A DNA stretch of 57,585 nucleotides from positions 44,016 through 101,600 of the forward strand of contig REGH01000001.1 of assembly GCA_003702495.1 (NCBI GenBank). Reading direction: 5' to 3'. Below are positions 25,213 through 34,398 of the stretch, in pieces; position 1 is the stretch's first letter; every line of letters begins with the position of its first letter. A program made the translations under genes and the position numbers. Source of the stretch: Candidatus Nitrosopumilus sp. GTDB taxonomy: Archaea; Thermoproteota; Nitrososphaeria; Nitrososphaerales; Nitrosopumilaceae. Below the pieces are notes generated by a model. The model was given only the letters and a program-made list of their open reading frames with translations, ran no database searches and was not told the DNA's origin.

Positions 25213-25749
25213 TTACGTTTTCCAAAGAATGTCATCTTTGCCAGTTCTTTTGTTGATTAATCTGCCCATGACAAAAAATAGATCAGATAGTCGGTTTAGG
25301 TAAATTATGCAATTTGAATTAATTTCATCTTTTTCTGCTAGTTGAACAGTCAATGTTTCGGCTCTACGTACAACAGTTCTTGCAAAATGCAATTGAGATG
25401 CAGGAAGAGATCCACCTGGCAAAATGAAATTAGTTAAGAGAGGAAGTTCAGATTCAAATTTATCAATACTTTTTTCCAACTCTTCAATCATCTCTAAGGA
25501 TACTCTGTTTTTCAGATAATCAAGATTGGGGTTTGACAAATCAGAGCCTACAACAAATAAATCATTTTGAATTTTTTGGAGTACCTTGAAAATATCTTCG
25601 TCTAAGGAATTTGCCAAAACCATGCCCAAAGCTGCATTTGCCTCATCTACTGCTCCATATGCAAATATTCTTGGATGGGATTTTGAAATACGTAACTGTC
25701 CTTGAAGTTCAGTATTTCCATCATCTCCGGTTTTGGTGTAAATCTTCAT
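25213..25749 (-). CDS. Cob(I)alamin adenosyltransferase, PduO type
   Basis: 178 residues. Transfers the adenosyl group of ATP to cob(I)alamin to make coenzyme B12. N-terminal KIYTKTGDDGNTELQG is the ATP-binding signature; FILPGGSLPASQLHFARTVVRRAE is the second hallmark, with Arg residues contacting ATP. Length is normal for the family. B12 is needed for methylmalonyl-CoA mutase in the carbon fixation cycle of ammonia-oxidising archaea (family knowledge). It lies next to tRNA-Phe, 43 bp away. Confidence 0.93.
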   Translation of the reverse strand: MKIYTKTGDDGNTELQGQLRISKSHPRIFAYGAVDEANAALGMVLANSLDEDIFKVLQKIQNDLFVVGSDLSNPNLDYLKNRVSLEMIEELEKSIDKFESELPLLTNFILPGGSLPASQLHFARTVVRRAETLTVQLAEKDEINSNCIIYLNRLSDLFFVMGRLINKRTGKDDILWKT

Positions 25750-25825
25750 AAAATTACAAGATAACTTTCAACTATTATGTGATTCTAAAACATCAAAACT
25801 CTTTAGGAGATTAGATGTTTTCAAT

Positions 25826-26359
25826 ATGATGATTGAAGATTTTTTTAAATATGCTGCAAATCTAAAAAGTATTTCACGTCAAGGGTGGGTGGACAAACTA
25901 TCCCTAGAGAATCCTGAATCGGTAGCAGATCATACATTTTCTATGGCTGTAATCGGAATGATAATTTCTGATTTGGGAAATTTAAACTCTGAAAAAATCA
26001 TCAAGATGATTTTACTGCATGATTTAGCCGAGTCAAAAGTTGGAGATATTGTTCCAGATAAAATGTCCATTGAAGAAAAAGAGAAATTAGAAAACCATGC
26101 ATTTAATGAAATAATCAAGACATTACCTGAATCAATTATTCCAAACTATATGGGAATTTGGAAAGACTATCAGGAAAATAATTCCAAGGAAAGTCAGATT
26201 GTTCATCAAATTGATAAATTAGAGATGGTCCTACAAGCAAAAATTTACCAGTCACAAGGACATTCAAAAGAAAAATTAGAGCCATTCTTTGAATCTGCAA
26301 AATCAAGTATTACTCATCCAAAATTAAAAGAATTATTTACAAAGATTATCGATGAGTAG
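25826..26359 (+). CDS. HD-domain phosphohydrolase (YfbR/HDDC2-like)
   Basis: 177 residues. Metal-binding HD superfamily: H in VADHTFSMAVIG, the HD pair in LLHDLAESKVGDI and a later Asp in QIDKLEMVLQA. This matches the HDDC2/YfbR group, which are 5'-deoxynucleotidases. It starts with a double ATG and is followed 2 bp later by a small helical protein gene in the same direction. Exact substrate not shown. Confidence 0.85.
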   Translation: MMIEDFFKYAANLKSISRQGWVDKLSLENPESVADHTFSMAVIGMIISDLGNLNSEKIIKMILLHDLAESKVGDIVPDKMSIEEKEKLENHAFNEIIKTLPESIIPNYMGIWKDYQENNSKESQIVHQIDKLEMVLQAKIYQSQGHSKEKLEPFFESAKSSITHPKLKELFTKIIDE

Positions 26360-26361
26360 TA

Positions 26362-26586
26362 ATGTCTGAATCAGAAAAAGATGAGTTAATTGATGCACAA
26401 AAACAGGTAATTGGAATATTATTTGAGGTAATCAAAAGACTTCAGGCTAACAGCGATTTGGATGAGGAATATTTTGAAATTGTTACAAAAGAGGAAAGTG
26501 ATGAAACTAGATTAAATGAGATACTCAGTGAAAGACAAGAGAATGCCAAAATCGTGGGCAGATTGCTAGAACAGTTAGAAGTTTAG
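26362..26586 (+). CDS. Hypothetical small helical protein
   Basis: 74 residues, charged and helical, no Cys or membrane segment. It begins 2 bp after the HD phosphohydrolase stop, so they are surely co-transcribed. Its TAG stop overlaps the stop of the convergent gene at 26583. No family recognised. Confidence 0.6.
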   Translation: MSESEKDELIDAQKQVIGILFEVIKRLQANSDLDEEYFEIVTKEESDETRLNEILSERQENAKIVGRLLEQLEV

Positions 26587-26882
26587 TGTCCGCAACTACA
26601 ATCATCATCAGACATTATTCTTAGATGAGCTGTCTGTTGATGTTTATCTTGTACATAGTTTGAAAGATTTGCAATTCTAATTATTGGTTCTCGAGTTTTC
26701 CAACTACCTTCATTCTCAAACCAAAATTCAATTTCGTCAACATCGTATCTTTCACCACCTTTTACAAGTTCTTTGAAAATTGCTTTTATGTCATCAACGT
26801 CAGATTCAGAAAGTTTAGATTTGTCTTCAACCATTGTAGTAATCTCATTTAATTTGATTATGACATTGTTTGTAAGAGGCAT
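26583..26882 (-). CDS. Hypothetical protein with Cys/His C-terminus
   Basis: 99 residues from ATG 26882 (MPLTNNVIIKLNEI); the frame is open to 26978 but that part has no protein-like pattern and would overlap the divergent gene. Mostly helical with an acidic middle; ends DDDCSCGH, a possible metal-binding tail. Overlaps the upstream-strand gene stop by 4 bp. Function unknown. Confidence 0.6.
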   Translation of the reverse strand: MPLTNNVIIKLNEITTMVEDKSKLSESDVDDIKAIFKELVKGGERYDVDEIEFWFENEGSWKTREPIIRIANLSNYVQDKHQQTAHLRIMSDDDCSCGH

Positions 26883-26959
26883 GAATTTTTTAGAAAAACA
26901 TTCTATAACTATCTTTTGAGGCAATATTGTTTTTATAACAATCAAATATTTTGAAAGAC

Positions 26960-27307
26960 ATGCAATATTTTCAAGCATTAAAACTAGGTCAAAAAAGAGT
27001 AGCTGATGCTAGAGAATATCTCAACAAATTAACCGATGGAAAGGCAATGCCGGCATTAGCATTAACAGATACAAAATCAAATGTATGGAAACCAGTTGGG
27101 GAGGAGAATCTTTATGCATTTGTTGATGAATCTGCAGGTTTTGTTTTGACAGACAATAGTGGATACATTTTAGCTCTGGTTGATAACAGCGGTGCGTCAA
27201 AAACAATTGTTCAGGGAGTAACCAAAGAGCAAAAGGAGAAATTAGAAAAAGCATTTGAATCAGACAATATTCCCAAGTTTGAAGGCAAAGTAATTCTTCC
27301 AGTATAA
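26960..27307 (+). CDS. Conserved hypothetical protein (115 aa)
   Basis: 115 residues from ATG 26960 (MQYFQALKLG); TTG 26951 is in frame. N-terminal helices then a beta-rich part, YAFVDESAGFVLTDNSGYILALVDNSG, containing a pseudo-repeat (TDNSG, VDNSG). Soluble, no cysteines. Lies 55 bp before the LOR/SDH gene. No family recognised. Confidence 0.62.
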   Translation: MQYFQALKLGQKRVADAREYLNKLTDGKAMPALALTDTKSNVWKPVGEENLYAFVDESAGFVLTDNSGYILALVDNSGASKTIVQGVTKEQKEKLEKAFESDNIPKFEGKVILPV

Positions 27308-27362
27308 TTTAGCCTCAAAAAAAACGTAAAGCTTTAGTTATGATTGTGTAGAGAGTAGTAAA

Positions 27363-28586
27363 ATGAGTAAATTTTCTCAAGAGATCGAAGTTAACGGACA
27401 CCTAATTGATTCATTGATCCTAACCAAAATATTTGATAAGATTATGGATTTGCAAGGAGAGTTTCAAGTAGAAGAAATCAATATTGGTAAAAAGAAAAAA
27501 GACCAGTCATATGCTAGATTATTAGTTAAAGGTAAAAATCAAAAACATCTCGATGAAATTTTACAAACCATTTACAGAGAAGGTGCAGTATCCAAAATTC
27601 AAAAACAAATCACTCTGAAAAAAGCTCCAAAGAATTTTGTGATGCCAGATAATTTTTACAGTACAACCAACAACCATACCCAAGTTTTTCACAAAGGCAA
27701 ATGGATTCAAGTGGAAAACATGATGATGGACAAGTGTATTGTCGTAAAAGGAAATAGGGCATTTTGTGTTCCTATAAGAGATGTCAAAAAAGATGATCAA
27801 ATAATTGTTGGTGAAGGCGGAGTCAAAATTAATCCGCCTGAAAGGCCAAGAGAAGGCTCCAACGTATTTCAATTTATGGGAAGCTCAAGTTCCAGTGAGA
27901 GACCAACTCAACATATTGCAAAAAAAGTAGCTGACGATATTTACAATACCAAAAAGAAAGGTGGAAAAATTGTGATTGTGGGAGGTCCTGCAATTGTTCA
28001 CACAGGTGCCTCAGATGCAGTTTCAGAACTTATCAGATCAGGGTATATTGACGGAGTTTTGGCAGGTAATGCATTAGCAGTTCACGATATAGAGTATGCC
28101 ACAATAGGAACATCATTAGGAATGAATGTTCATGACGCAACTTTGGCATATCACGGGCATAGAAACCACATGGATGCAATCAATTCGGTATTCAAGGCAG
28201 GTTCTATTGCAAACATGGTAAAAACCAAGAAACTTACAAAGGGAATCATGTATGAATGTGTGAAGAATAAAGTACCATTTGTTTTGGCAGGTTCCATTAG
28301 AGATGATGGTCCATTACCCGACGTAATTACGGATGTTGCACAAGCTCAAAGAGAGTACAAAAAAGTACTAAAAGATGCAAAGATGGTCATAATGATTTCA
28401 ACTATGCTTCATTCCATTGCAACAGGTAATATGTTACCTGCAAATGTCAAAGTGATCGTTGTAGATATTAATCAACCAACAGTGACAAAACTTATGGATA
28501 GAGGTACGTGGCAAGCATTAGGCATTGTTTCTGATGTAGGTGCATTCTTGCCAATGGTTGCACAGCAAATTAGAAAAAAGAAATGA
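27363..28586 (+). CDS. LOR/SDH-type protein (TIGR00300; archaeal ornithine cyclodeaminase-like)
   Basis: 407 residues, soluble. The N-terminal third (to about residue 100) is the LOR/SDH conserved domain; the C-terminal part is a Rossmann-like NAD-binding domain with GGKIVIVGGPAIVHTGA and later MVIMISTMLHSIATGN. Archaeal members of TIGR00300 have been linked to ornithine cyclodeamination to proline; cyanobacterial relatives (ArgZ/AgrE) share the domain. Proline supply is thus the likely role, by family knowledge. Full length. Confidence 0.85.
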   Translation: MSKFSQEIEVNGHLIDSLILTKIFDKIMDLQGEFQVEEINIGKKKKDQSYARLLVKGKNQKHLDEILQTIYREGAVSKIQKQITLKKAPKNFVMPDNFYSTTNNHTQVFHKGKWIQVENMMMDKCIVVKGNRAFCVPIRDVKKDDQIIVGEGGVKINPPERPREGSNVFQFMGSSSSSERPTQHIAKKVADDIYNTKKKGGKIVIVGGPAIVHTGASDAVSELIRSGYIDGVLAGNALAVHDIEYATIGTSLGMNVHDATLAYHGHRNHMDAINSVFKAGSIANMVKTKKLTKGIMYECVKNKVPFVLAGSIRDDGPLPDVITDVAQAQREYKKVLKDAKMVIMISTMLHSIATGNMLPANVKVIVVDINQPTVTKLMDRGTWQALGIVSDVGAFLPMVAQQIRKKK

Positions 28587-28771
28587 ACAAGATCAAATCT
28601 GTCAAAAAATTAAAATTTCTTTAGTATTTTTATCAATAGTTAATGAATATGTTTAATGCAGACATAATTTTTTCACACATTTTAAATTTCTAATTCTAAT
28701 AAGATTTACTATTTTTTAATATGAAAAAATGGTACGCGTGTTTTAAATCCAAAAATTACAAATAATTTTCG

Positions 28772-29338
28772 TTGGTAAAAGTAATACAAGTTGCAATAGT
28801 GTTTGGAATTTTATCATCAGGTCTGGTTACAATAAATGATTATGCATTTGCAGATATACATCTGGCAAATTTTGTAGATCCTGATAAAAATCCACATCAT
28901 TATTTGGATAGATACTATAATGAACCAACATACAAGTCCTGGTTTGATAGAAATTATCCAAACATTACCATTGAACAAGCAGTAGGAATTATCAATGATG
29001 ATTCAGTAATCAATTCAATTCTCAAAAAAGAAATCATGCCAGAAGCTGACGCAACACAAGTTTCTCAAGAAACAACACGGGTAAATAATTCTGAAACTGC
29101 ACATATGATTTTAGCAATTGGTGGATTGGGAATATTGTTTGGAGCAGTATATGGAATTAAAAGAAAAGTGAATGACAATACAAGGCAAATTTCAATTAAC
29201 AAGAACTCTATCAAAAATAAGATTATCAAACCAATAACAAGAACAACTCCAATAGAGATTCTTCAAACTAGATTGGCAAAAGGGGAGATTTCATTTGAAG
29301 AGTTTGAAAGACTAGAAAAGAAATTACATCCTAATTAG
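28772..29338 (+). CDS. Secreted/membrane protein with C-terminal SHOCT motif
   Basis: 188 residues from a TTG start. Hydrophobic N-terminus (about 3-28) is a signal peptide or anchor; a second TM helix lies at about 112-130 (MILAIGGLGILFGAVYGI); the last 30 residues, PIEILQTRLAKGEISFEEFE, match SHOCT, a short oligomerisation motif. The segment between the helices would face outside. The 185-bp region upstream has no gene. The 3' end overlaps the convergent aminotransferase by 8 bp. Confidence 0.7.
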   Translation: MVKVIQVAIVFGILSSGLVTINDYAFADIHLANFVDPDKNPHHYLDRYYNEPTYKSWFDRNYPNITIEQAVGIINDDSVINSILKKEIMPEADATQVSQETTRVNNSETAHMILAIGGLGILFGAVYGIKRKVNDNTRQISINKNSIKNKIIKPITRTTPIEILQTRLAKGEISFEEFERLEKKLHPN

Positions 29339-30689
29339 GGATTTTTACATTATTTTTCATTAACATCAATTCATTAACTGCGTCTTTTTTAAGGGCGCCA
29401 AAGAATTTCTCAATCATTCCCAAGCCTGCTACTATTTTGGGGGCATTTTCATTCACAAATTGGGTTCTCTCTGAATGGGTTTTAGGTCTATTTTCACGAT
29501 ATTTTTTGTAGACCTCGCCACCATCATAATCAACATAAGCAATTCTTGCACTAAAATCAGTTCTTTCTAAAACTAGACTATCCCCACCCACTATTGCAGT
29601 ATGGTATGGATGAACTATGAATGATTCAGATAATTTTTGTGAAGTTCTTATCCTAGCTTTTTGTAATTCTGGAGCATATGCATTAAAATCTGCCAATAGA
29701 TAGAATGTTGCTTCAGGTTTAGTTGCTTTGATTCCATCAATTGATGTTAATCTATGATAGGTGTACTCTCCCATTATTTTGTGTATGTTTCTTGTTATCT
29801 CAAAATATTCATCCATTTCTTGACTAATTTCAAATCCAGCTACTGCTGCATGTTGAATTGGTGTTGAAACTGCAGTATATTCAGTTGCAAGAATTTTTTT
29901 GAATTGTGCTCTAAGTTCTGTTGCATGTTGTGGGAAAATTACATATCCCAGTCTATATCCACCTGCAGCATGGGATTTTGACAAGCCATTTGTGACAAAT
30001 GTTCCCTCAGGATAGATTTTTCCCATACTGACAAATTTTGAAAAATCATATGTGGTTTGTGCATAGATTTCGTCTGAAATCACAGTAATGTTTAGTTCTC
30101 TACAAACATCAGCAATCTCTTCTAATTCTAATCGATTGTAAAGTAATCCTGTTGGATTGTGGGGGTTGTTTAGTATGAGGATTTTTTGTCTGTCTTGTAG
30201 TCTTAATGCTAGTCGTCTAAGATCATTTGGTGCAATCTTTTTGTTTGCACGGGTTGGTAACATGTGGTAGTTTTTCTTTAGGAATCTGATTTGTGGAAGG
30301 TATCCTAGCCATGCAGGGGTAGGTAGGATTACTGTTCCATGTAAAATTTCTAATAAATTAAAAATTAGTTCTTTTGTTCCAGGGCCAACATAGATTCTGT
30401 CGGGAGATACATCCATTCCAAAGTAATGTTTATTGTATTTTGAAATTGCATTTCTTAATTCAGGAATACCAGGAACTGCAGCATATTCCCCTTTGTGAAC
30501 ATTTTTGATTAATGCTTCTTGAATTAATCTAGGCACAGGGAAAGGAGATTGTCCAAATGCAAAGCCATAAAATCCAAAACCACATTCTGGATGAGTACAA
30601 TCAGAATGAAATTCTTGCAAAAATGTGTTTAATTTGAGATTTTCAGGCATCTCAATGTCTTCAACTTGTTGGTCAACTACAAATTTCAA
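29331..30689 (-). CDS. Class I/II (fold type I) aminotransferase
   Basis: 452 residues. PLP enzyme: ILNNPHNPTG (Asn contacting PLP), VISDEIYAQTTY (Asp and Tyr), and NGLSKSHAAGGYRLGY with the Schiff-base Lys. It is longer than standard AspC-type enzymes (about 390-400 aa), with extra residues at both ends. Aspartate, aromatic or branched-chain substrates are possible; the sequence does not decide. Next to an acyl-CoA synthetase (69 bp). Confidence 0.87.
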   Translation of the reverse strand: MKFVVDQQVEDIEMPENLKLNTFLQEFHSDCTHPECGFGFYGFAFGQSPFPVPRLIQEALIKNVHKGEYAAVPGIPELRNAISKYNKHYFGMDVSPDRIYVGPGTKELIFNLLEILHGTVILPTPAWLGYLPQIRFLKKNYHMLPTRANKKIAPNDLRRLALRLQDRQKILILNNPHNPTGLLYNRLELEEIADVCRELNITVISDEIYAQTTYDFSKFVSMGKIYPEGTFVTNGLSKSHAAGGYRLGYVIFPQHATELRAQFKKILATEYTAVSTPIQHAAVAGFEISQEMDEYFEITRNIHKIMGEYTYHRLTSIDGIKATKPEATFYLLADFNAYAPELQKARIRTSQKLSESFIVHPYHTAIVGGDSLVLERTDFSARIAYVDYDGGEVYKKYRENRPKTHSERTQFVNENAPKIVAGLGMIEKFFGALKKDAVNELMLMKNNVKIPN

Positions 30690-30758
30690 TGCTCAATATC
30701 AGCCATTTTGATTATTAGATAAAACGTGAATTAGAAAATATCAAAAAGTTAGTAATTA

Positions 30759-32684
30759 TTAACCAATTTTTGGAACCTCATCTAATATCTGAGGATTTTC
30801 TAGAGAGGATAAATCGCCTAGTTCTTTTCCAAGCAATTTTGATTTTAATAGTCTCCGCATAATTTTACCAGTTCTAGTTTTTGGCAAATCAGTTAATTGA
30901 AAAACAAATTTTGGTTTTGCAACTTTGCCAATTTTTTCTGAGATAAAATCAGAAACTGCTGATTCCAATTCAGAATCATCTTTGTTATCTGCAACAAAGA
31001 AAACGACAATTGCTTCACCAGTAAGATCATCAGGAATTGAAATTGACGCAGCATCAGAAATTTTTTCATGAGAAATTACAGTATGCTCGATTTCAGCAGT
31101 ACTCATTCTATGTCCTGAAACGTTAATCACATCATCTGTTCTTCCACGCATGTACCAAAGATCATCTTCATCAACAAAGACATAATCACCATGAAACCAA
31201 ATATTGTCAAAACGAGACCAATAGGTTTCAATGAATCGGTCGTTATCGTTTAGTAACCCTCTAGTCATTCCTGGCCAAGCAGATCTTATGATTAAATAAC
31301 CATTTTTGTTTTTTACAGAATTCCCATCATCATCTACGACATCAAGATTCATTCCAGGAACTGGAATTCCAACAGTGGATGGTTTTAGTTTCATTCCTGG
31401 AAAAACAGACAACATCGCACCACCAATTTCAGTTCCGCCAGATAAATTCATGATAGGTATTTTCTTATTTCCAACTTTTTCAAATAACCACCACCAAGAA
31501 TCTTCATCAAGGGGTTCTCCTGTAGTGGGAATATTCTTGATTTTGTCTAGGGAGAATTTTTTTAGTGGTTCTTCATTATTTTTCTTGAATAATCTTGTTG
31601 CAGTAGGAGAGATTCCAAATATTGTAGCATTATACTCTGAAAGAATTTGCCAGACCCTATCTGATTTTGGAAAATCCAATGCCCCATCATAAATTACTGA
31701 ACTAGCCCCCATGATCAACAATCCATAGACATTCCATACTAGACCGGTAATCCAACCAATGTCTGCAGGCCAAAACAACACATCTTGCGCCTGCAAATCT
31801 ATCAAATATGCTGCCTGGTGCCCGGCAAATACGGAAAAACCACCATGAACGTGTACAACACCCTTTGGTTTTCCAGTAGTACCTGAAGTATACAAGATAA
31901 AGAGAGGATCCTCTGAATCCATTATCTCAGTTGCACAACTAGAATTTTGAATTTCGACAAGTTCATCATAAAAAACAATGTTTTCTGAATTTTCATACGT
32001 GTCCACTCCTTTGTATTTTACAATAATGGTTTTTTCAACATGTGTGTCTTGAATAGCTTTTTGAATAGTTTCTTTTTGGGATATTGATTTTCCCTTTCTG
32101 CAAAATCCATCTGAAACAAAAAGAACTTTGGCATGACAATCTTGTAATCGTATGTGAAGTGATTCAGTACTATATCCTGAAAAGATCACAGTTTGTACTG
32201 CACCAATTTTAGCAGATGCAAGTATTGCCAAAATGGCTTCTTGTATCATTGGAAGATAAATTGCCACAACATCCCCTTTTTTAACACCAAGTGATTTTAG
32301 ACCATTTGCAAGTTTTGATACTTTATTGTCCAATTCTCGATATGTGAGTTTAGATGTTGTCCCATCTTCTGAAACAAAGTGGTATGCAATTTTATCTGGA
32401 GTTAATTTTACAAACTTTTCAACGGTAGATTTGTAGATATTTGTTTTACCATCTACAAACCAATTAGAATATGCGGTTCCATTTGAGGAATCTAGTATTT
32501 GTGAATAGGGTGAATCCCAAACTATCCCAATGTCTTTATCTACTTCTTGCCAAAACCATTCGGTTTCATCTTTTGCCTTTTTTGACAATTCAGATAATGA
32601 AGATAATCCATGTTTTTGCATAAAACGAAAGATGTTGGATTCTTCAACTTGGTTTTGTGTTGGAACAAACTCAAAATTTGACAA
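30759..32684 (-). CDS. AMP-forming acyl-CoA synthetase (acetyl/acetoacetyl-type)
   Basis: 641 residues, full-length ANL enzyme: P-loop LYTSGTTGKPKGV (264-276), adenine motif NLSGGTEIGG, hinge WYMRGRTDDVINVSGHR and catalytic Lys in TRTGKIMRR near the C-terminus. Acetyl-CoA synthetase normally has a Trp in its acetate pocket (WxTETG); here SGGTEI replaces it, as in acetoacetyl-CoA synthetases. A longer or keto acid is thus likelier than acetate. Transcribed in the direction of the gat operon, 43 bp downstream of its last gene. Confidence 0.85.
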   Translation of the reverse strand: MSNFEFVPTQNQVEESNIFRFMQKHGLSSLSELSKKAKDETEWFWQEVDKDIGIVWDSPYSQILDSSNGTAYSNWFVDGKTNIYKSTVEKFVKLTPDKIAYHFVSEDGTTSKLTYRELDNKVSKLANGLKSLGVKKGDVVAIYLPMIQEAILAILASAKIGAVQTVIFSGYSTESLHIRLQDCHAKVLFVSDGFCRKGKSISQKETIQKAIQDTHVEKTIIVKYKGVDTYENSENIVFYDELVEIQNSSCATEIMDSEDPLFILYTSGTTGKPKGVVHVHGGFSVFAGHQAAYLIDLQAQDVLFWPADIGWITGLVWNVYGLLIMGASSVIYDGALDFPKSDRVWQILSEYNATIFGISPTATRLFKKNNEEPLKKFSLDKIKNIPTTGEPLDEDSWWWLFEKVGNKKIPIMNLSGGTEIGGAMLSVFPGMKLKPSTVGIPVPGMNLDVVDDDGNSVKNKNGYLIIRSAWPGMTRGLLNDNDRFIETYWSRFDNIWFHGDYVFVDEDDLWYMRGRTDDVINVSGHRMSTAEIEHTVISHEKISDAASISIPDDLTGEAIVVFFVADNKDDSELESAVSDFISEKIGKVAKPKFVFQLTDLPKTRTGKIMRRLLKSKLLGKELGDLSSLENPQILDEVPKIG

Positions 32685-32708
32685 GATTTAATTTGTAAAG
32701 TCAGATGG

Positions 32709-32729
32709 AATCTAAAAAGATTTTAGATT
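32709..32729. terminator. Hairpin at the end of the aspS-gat operon
   Basis: Arms AATCTAAAA and TTTTAGATT, 9 bp, perfectly complementary around a 3-base loop. The hairpin overlaps the stop of the last operon gene (32728-32991) and stands just before the acyl-CoA synthetase gene. It could end or process the transcript. Confidence 0.5.
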
Positions 32730-32991
32730 AAGATATGTCAATTCCAAGACGGCGTGCACATGCAATTGCTGCCTTACCATGATCCTCAGTGATTCCTGCT
32801 TTTTCAAATTCCTTTATTCGTTTTGAACCCGAAAATGTTGTATTTTCATGATAATATTCCCTCAAAATCACGCCTATTTGATCATCTAATCTTTTTCTTG
32901 TAGCATCATTCATGCCTGCCTGAAGCACAGTAGCGTCAGAAGTTGCTAAAATTTTGATAAATTCTATATCCTCAAGAGATAGTTCAGACAT
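32728..32991 (-). CDS. Hypothetical protein in the gat operon
   Basis: 87 residues, helical, one Cys. It starts 3 bp after the gatB stop and is clearly in the operon. No domain recognised; the pattern GITEDHGKAAIACARRLGID could be a small helical bundle. Its position suggests a role in tRNA amidation or decoding, which is inference only. Confidence 0.65.
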   Translation of the reverse strand: MSELSLEDIEFIKILATSDATVLQAGMNDATRKRLDDQIGVILREYYHENTTFSGSKRIKEFEKAGITEDHGKAAIACARRLGIDIS

Positions 32992-32994
32992 TTC

Positions 32995-34398
32995 TCATTC
33001 AATTTGTTTTTTGAGTAAATCTAGGGTAAGTTTAGGATCTGCCTTGCCTTTGGTTTTTTGCATGACCTTACCTACAAGATAGTTTATGGTTTGAGGATTT
33101 GATTTTGCTTGTTGTACTGCTTGAGGTTCTTCTGAAATCACATCTTTGATTATAGTGAGCAATTCTGATTCATCAGATACATTACCTAAATCAAGATCAG
33201 ACATTACTTGAGATAGATCTTTTCCAGTTTTCACAATCTCATACAATGCATTTTTGGCAGAGTTTCTTGAAATCTTTCCTGCTTGAATTGCATTAGCCAA
33301 ATCTCTCAAATGTGTGGAAGTTATCTTTGAGGCCTCACGTTTTTCTCGAGTATCAACCAACCCCATCAAATCAGTTGTTATAATATTTGCAATTTCTTTT
33401 GCATTTGATTCTGTATGAGAATCCTCAAATAAATCAGAATAAAATTTGTCAGATGACAAAACATCTGCAACCTGATTTGGAATATTGTATTTTGAAACAT
33501 ATCTTTCTTTTTTGGAACTAATACTTTCAGGCATTTGAGATTTTAATTTTTCTTGAATTGTTGGATCGATTGTAACCCATGGTATGTCTCCCTCCAAGAA
33601 ATAACGATAATCTAGTGCTTCTTCTTTGGAACGAGATGAGATAGTTATTTTTCTTTTATCATCCCAATGACGTGTCTCTTGTGCAATTTCAATCGCTCTA
33701 GAATGCAAACTCTCTTGTCGAGTAATTTCAAAGTGAACTGCTTTTTCTAAATCGTGGAATGAGCCTATATTTTTTATCTCAACTTTCTTTCCGCCTTCAA
33801 TGGAAACATTAGCATCTGCTCTCATCGCACCTTCCAAACTAGGATCAGATACCCCCAGATTCTCTAGTAAATCAGACAAGATGTTGAGAAACTCTCGTAC
33901 TTGTTTTGGACTCTCAAAATCTGGCTCAGTTACTATCTCAACTAGAGGTGTACCAGCACGGTTGTAATCAACAAGAGTGATTTGATTTTTAGAAGAACTT
34001 CCCTCATAAATGAGCCTACCAGGATCTTCTTCAAGTTGAATTCTGGTAATTCTAATTTTCTTATCTCCAACCATGATTGAGCCAGTTCCACCCACACTAG
34101 TATCTCCATAGATGTTTAGTTGGGTGATTTGGAAATTTTTTGGCAAATCAGGATAAAAATAGTTTTTTCTAAAAAATGCAATTTTTTCAGGAGTAGAGCA
34201 GTTTAGTGCCATTGCAATCATTGTTGCTTTTTTTACAGCATCTTGATTTAGTCGAGGTAAACTTCCAGGTAATCCCATGCAAACAGGACAAATGTTTTCA
34301 TTAATTTCAAATTGACGATAATTTGCTTTACATGAACAGAACAATTTACTTTCAAGGTTTGTTAATTGACAGTGAATTTCTAAACCAATCTTGGTCAT
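32995..34398 (-). CDS. gatB: Asp/Glu-tRNA amidotransferase subunit B
   Basis: 467 residues. Kinase/tRNA-binding subunit of GatCAB, phosphorylating the Asp of mischarged tRNA before amidation. N-terminal GLEIHCQL is the family signature, zinc-binding cysteines follow (SCKANYRQ, CPVCMGLPGS), and the C-terminal half is the helical and YqeY-like tRNA-binding part. Overlaps gatA by 4 bp (ATGA). Full length. Confidence 0.96.
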   Translation of the reverse strand: MTKIGLEIHCQLTNLESKLFCSCKANYRQFEINENICPVCMGLPGSLPRLNQDAVKKATMIAMALNCSTPEKIAFFRKNYFYPDLPKNFQITQLNIYGDTSVGGTGSIMVGDKKIRITRIQLEEDPGRLIYEGSSSKNQITLVDYNRAGTPLVEIVTEPDFESPKQVREFLNILSDLLENLGVSDPSLEGAMRADANVSIEGGKKVEIKNIGSFHDLEKAVHFEITRQESLHSRAIEIAQETRHWDDKRKITISSRSKEEALDYRYFLEGDIPWVTIDPTIQEKLKSQMPESISSKKERYVSKYNIPNQVADVLSSDKFYSDLFEDSHTESNAKEIANIITTDLMGLVDTREKREASKITSTHLRDLANAIQAGKISRNSAKNALYEIVKTGKDLSQVMSDLDLGNVSDESELLTIIKDVISEEPQAVQQAKSNPQTINYLVGKVMQKTKGKADPKLTLDLLKKQIE

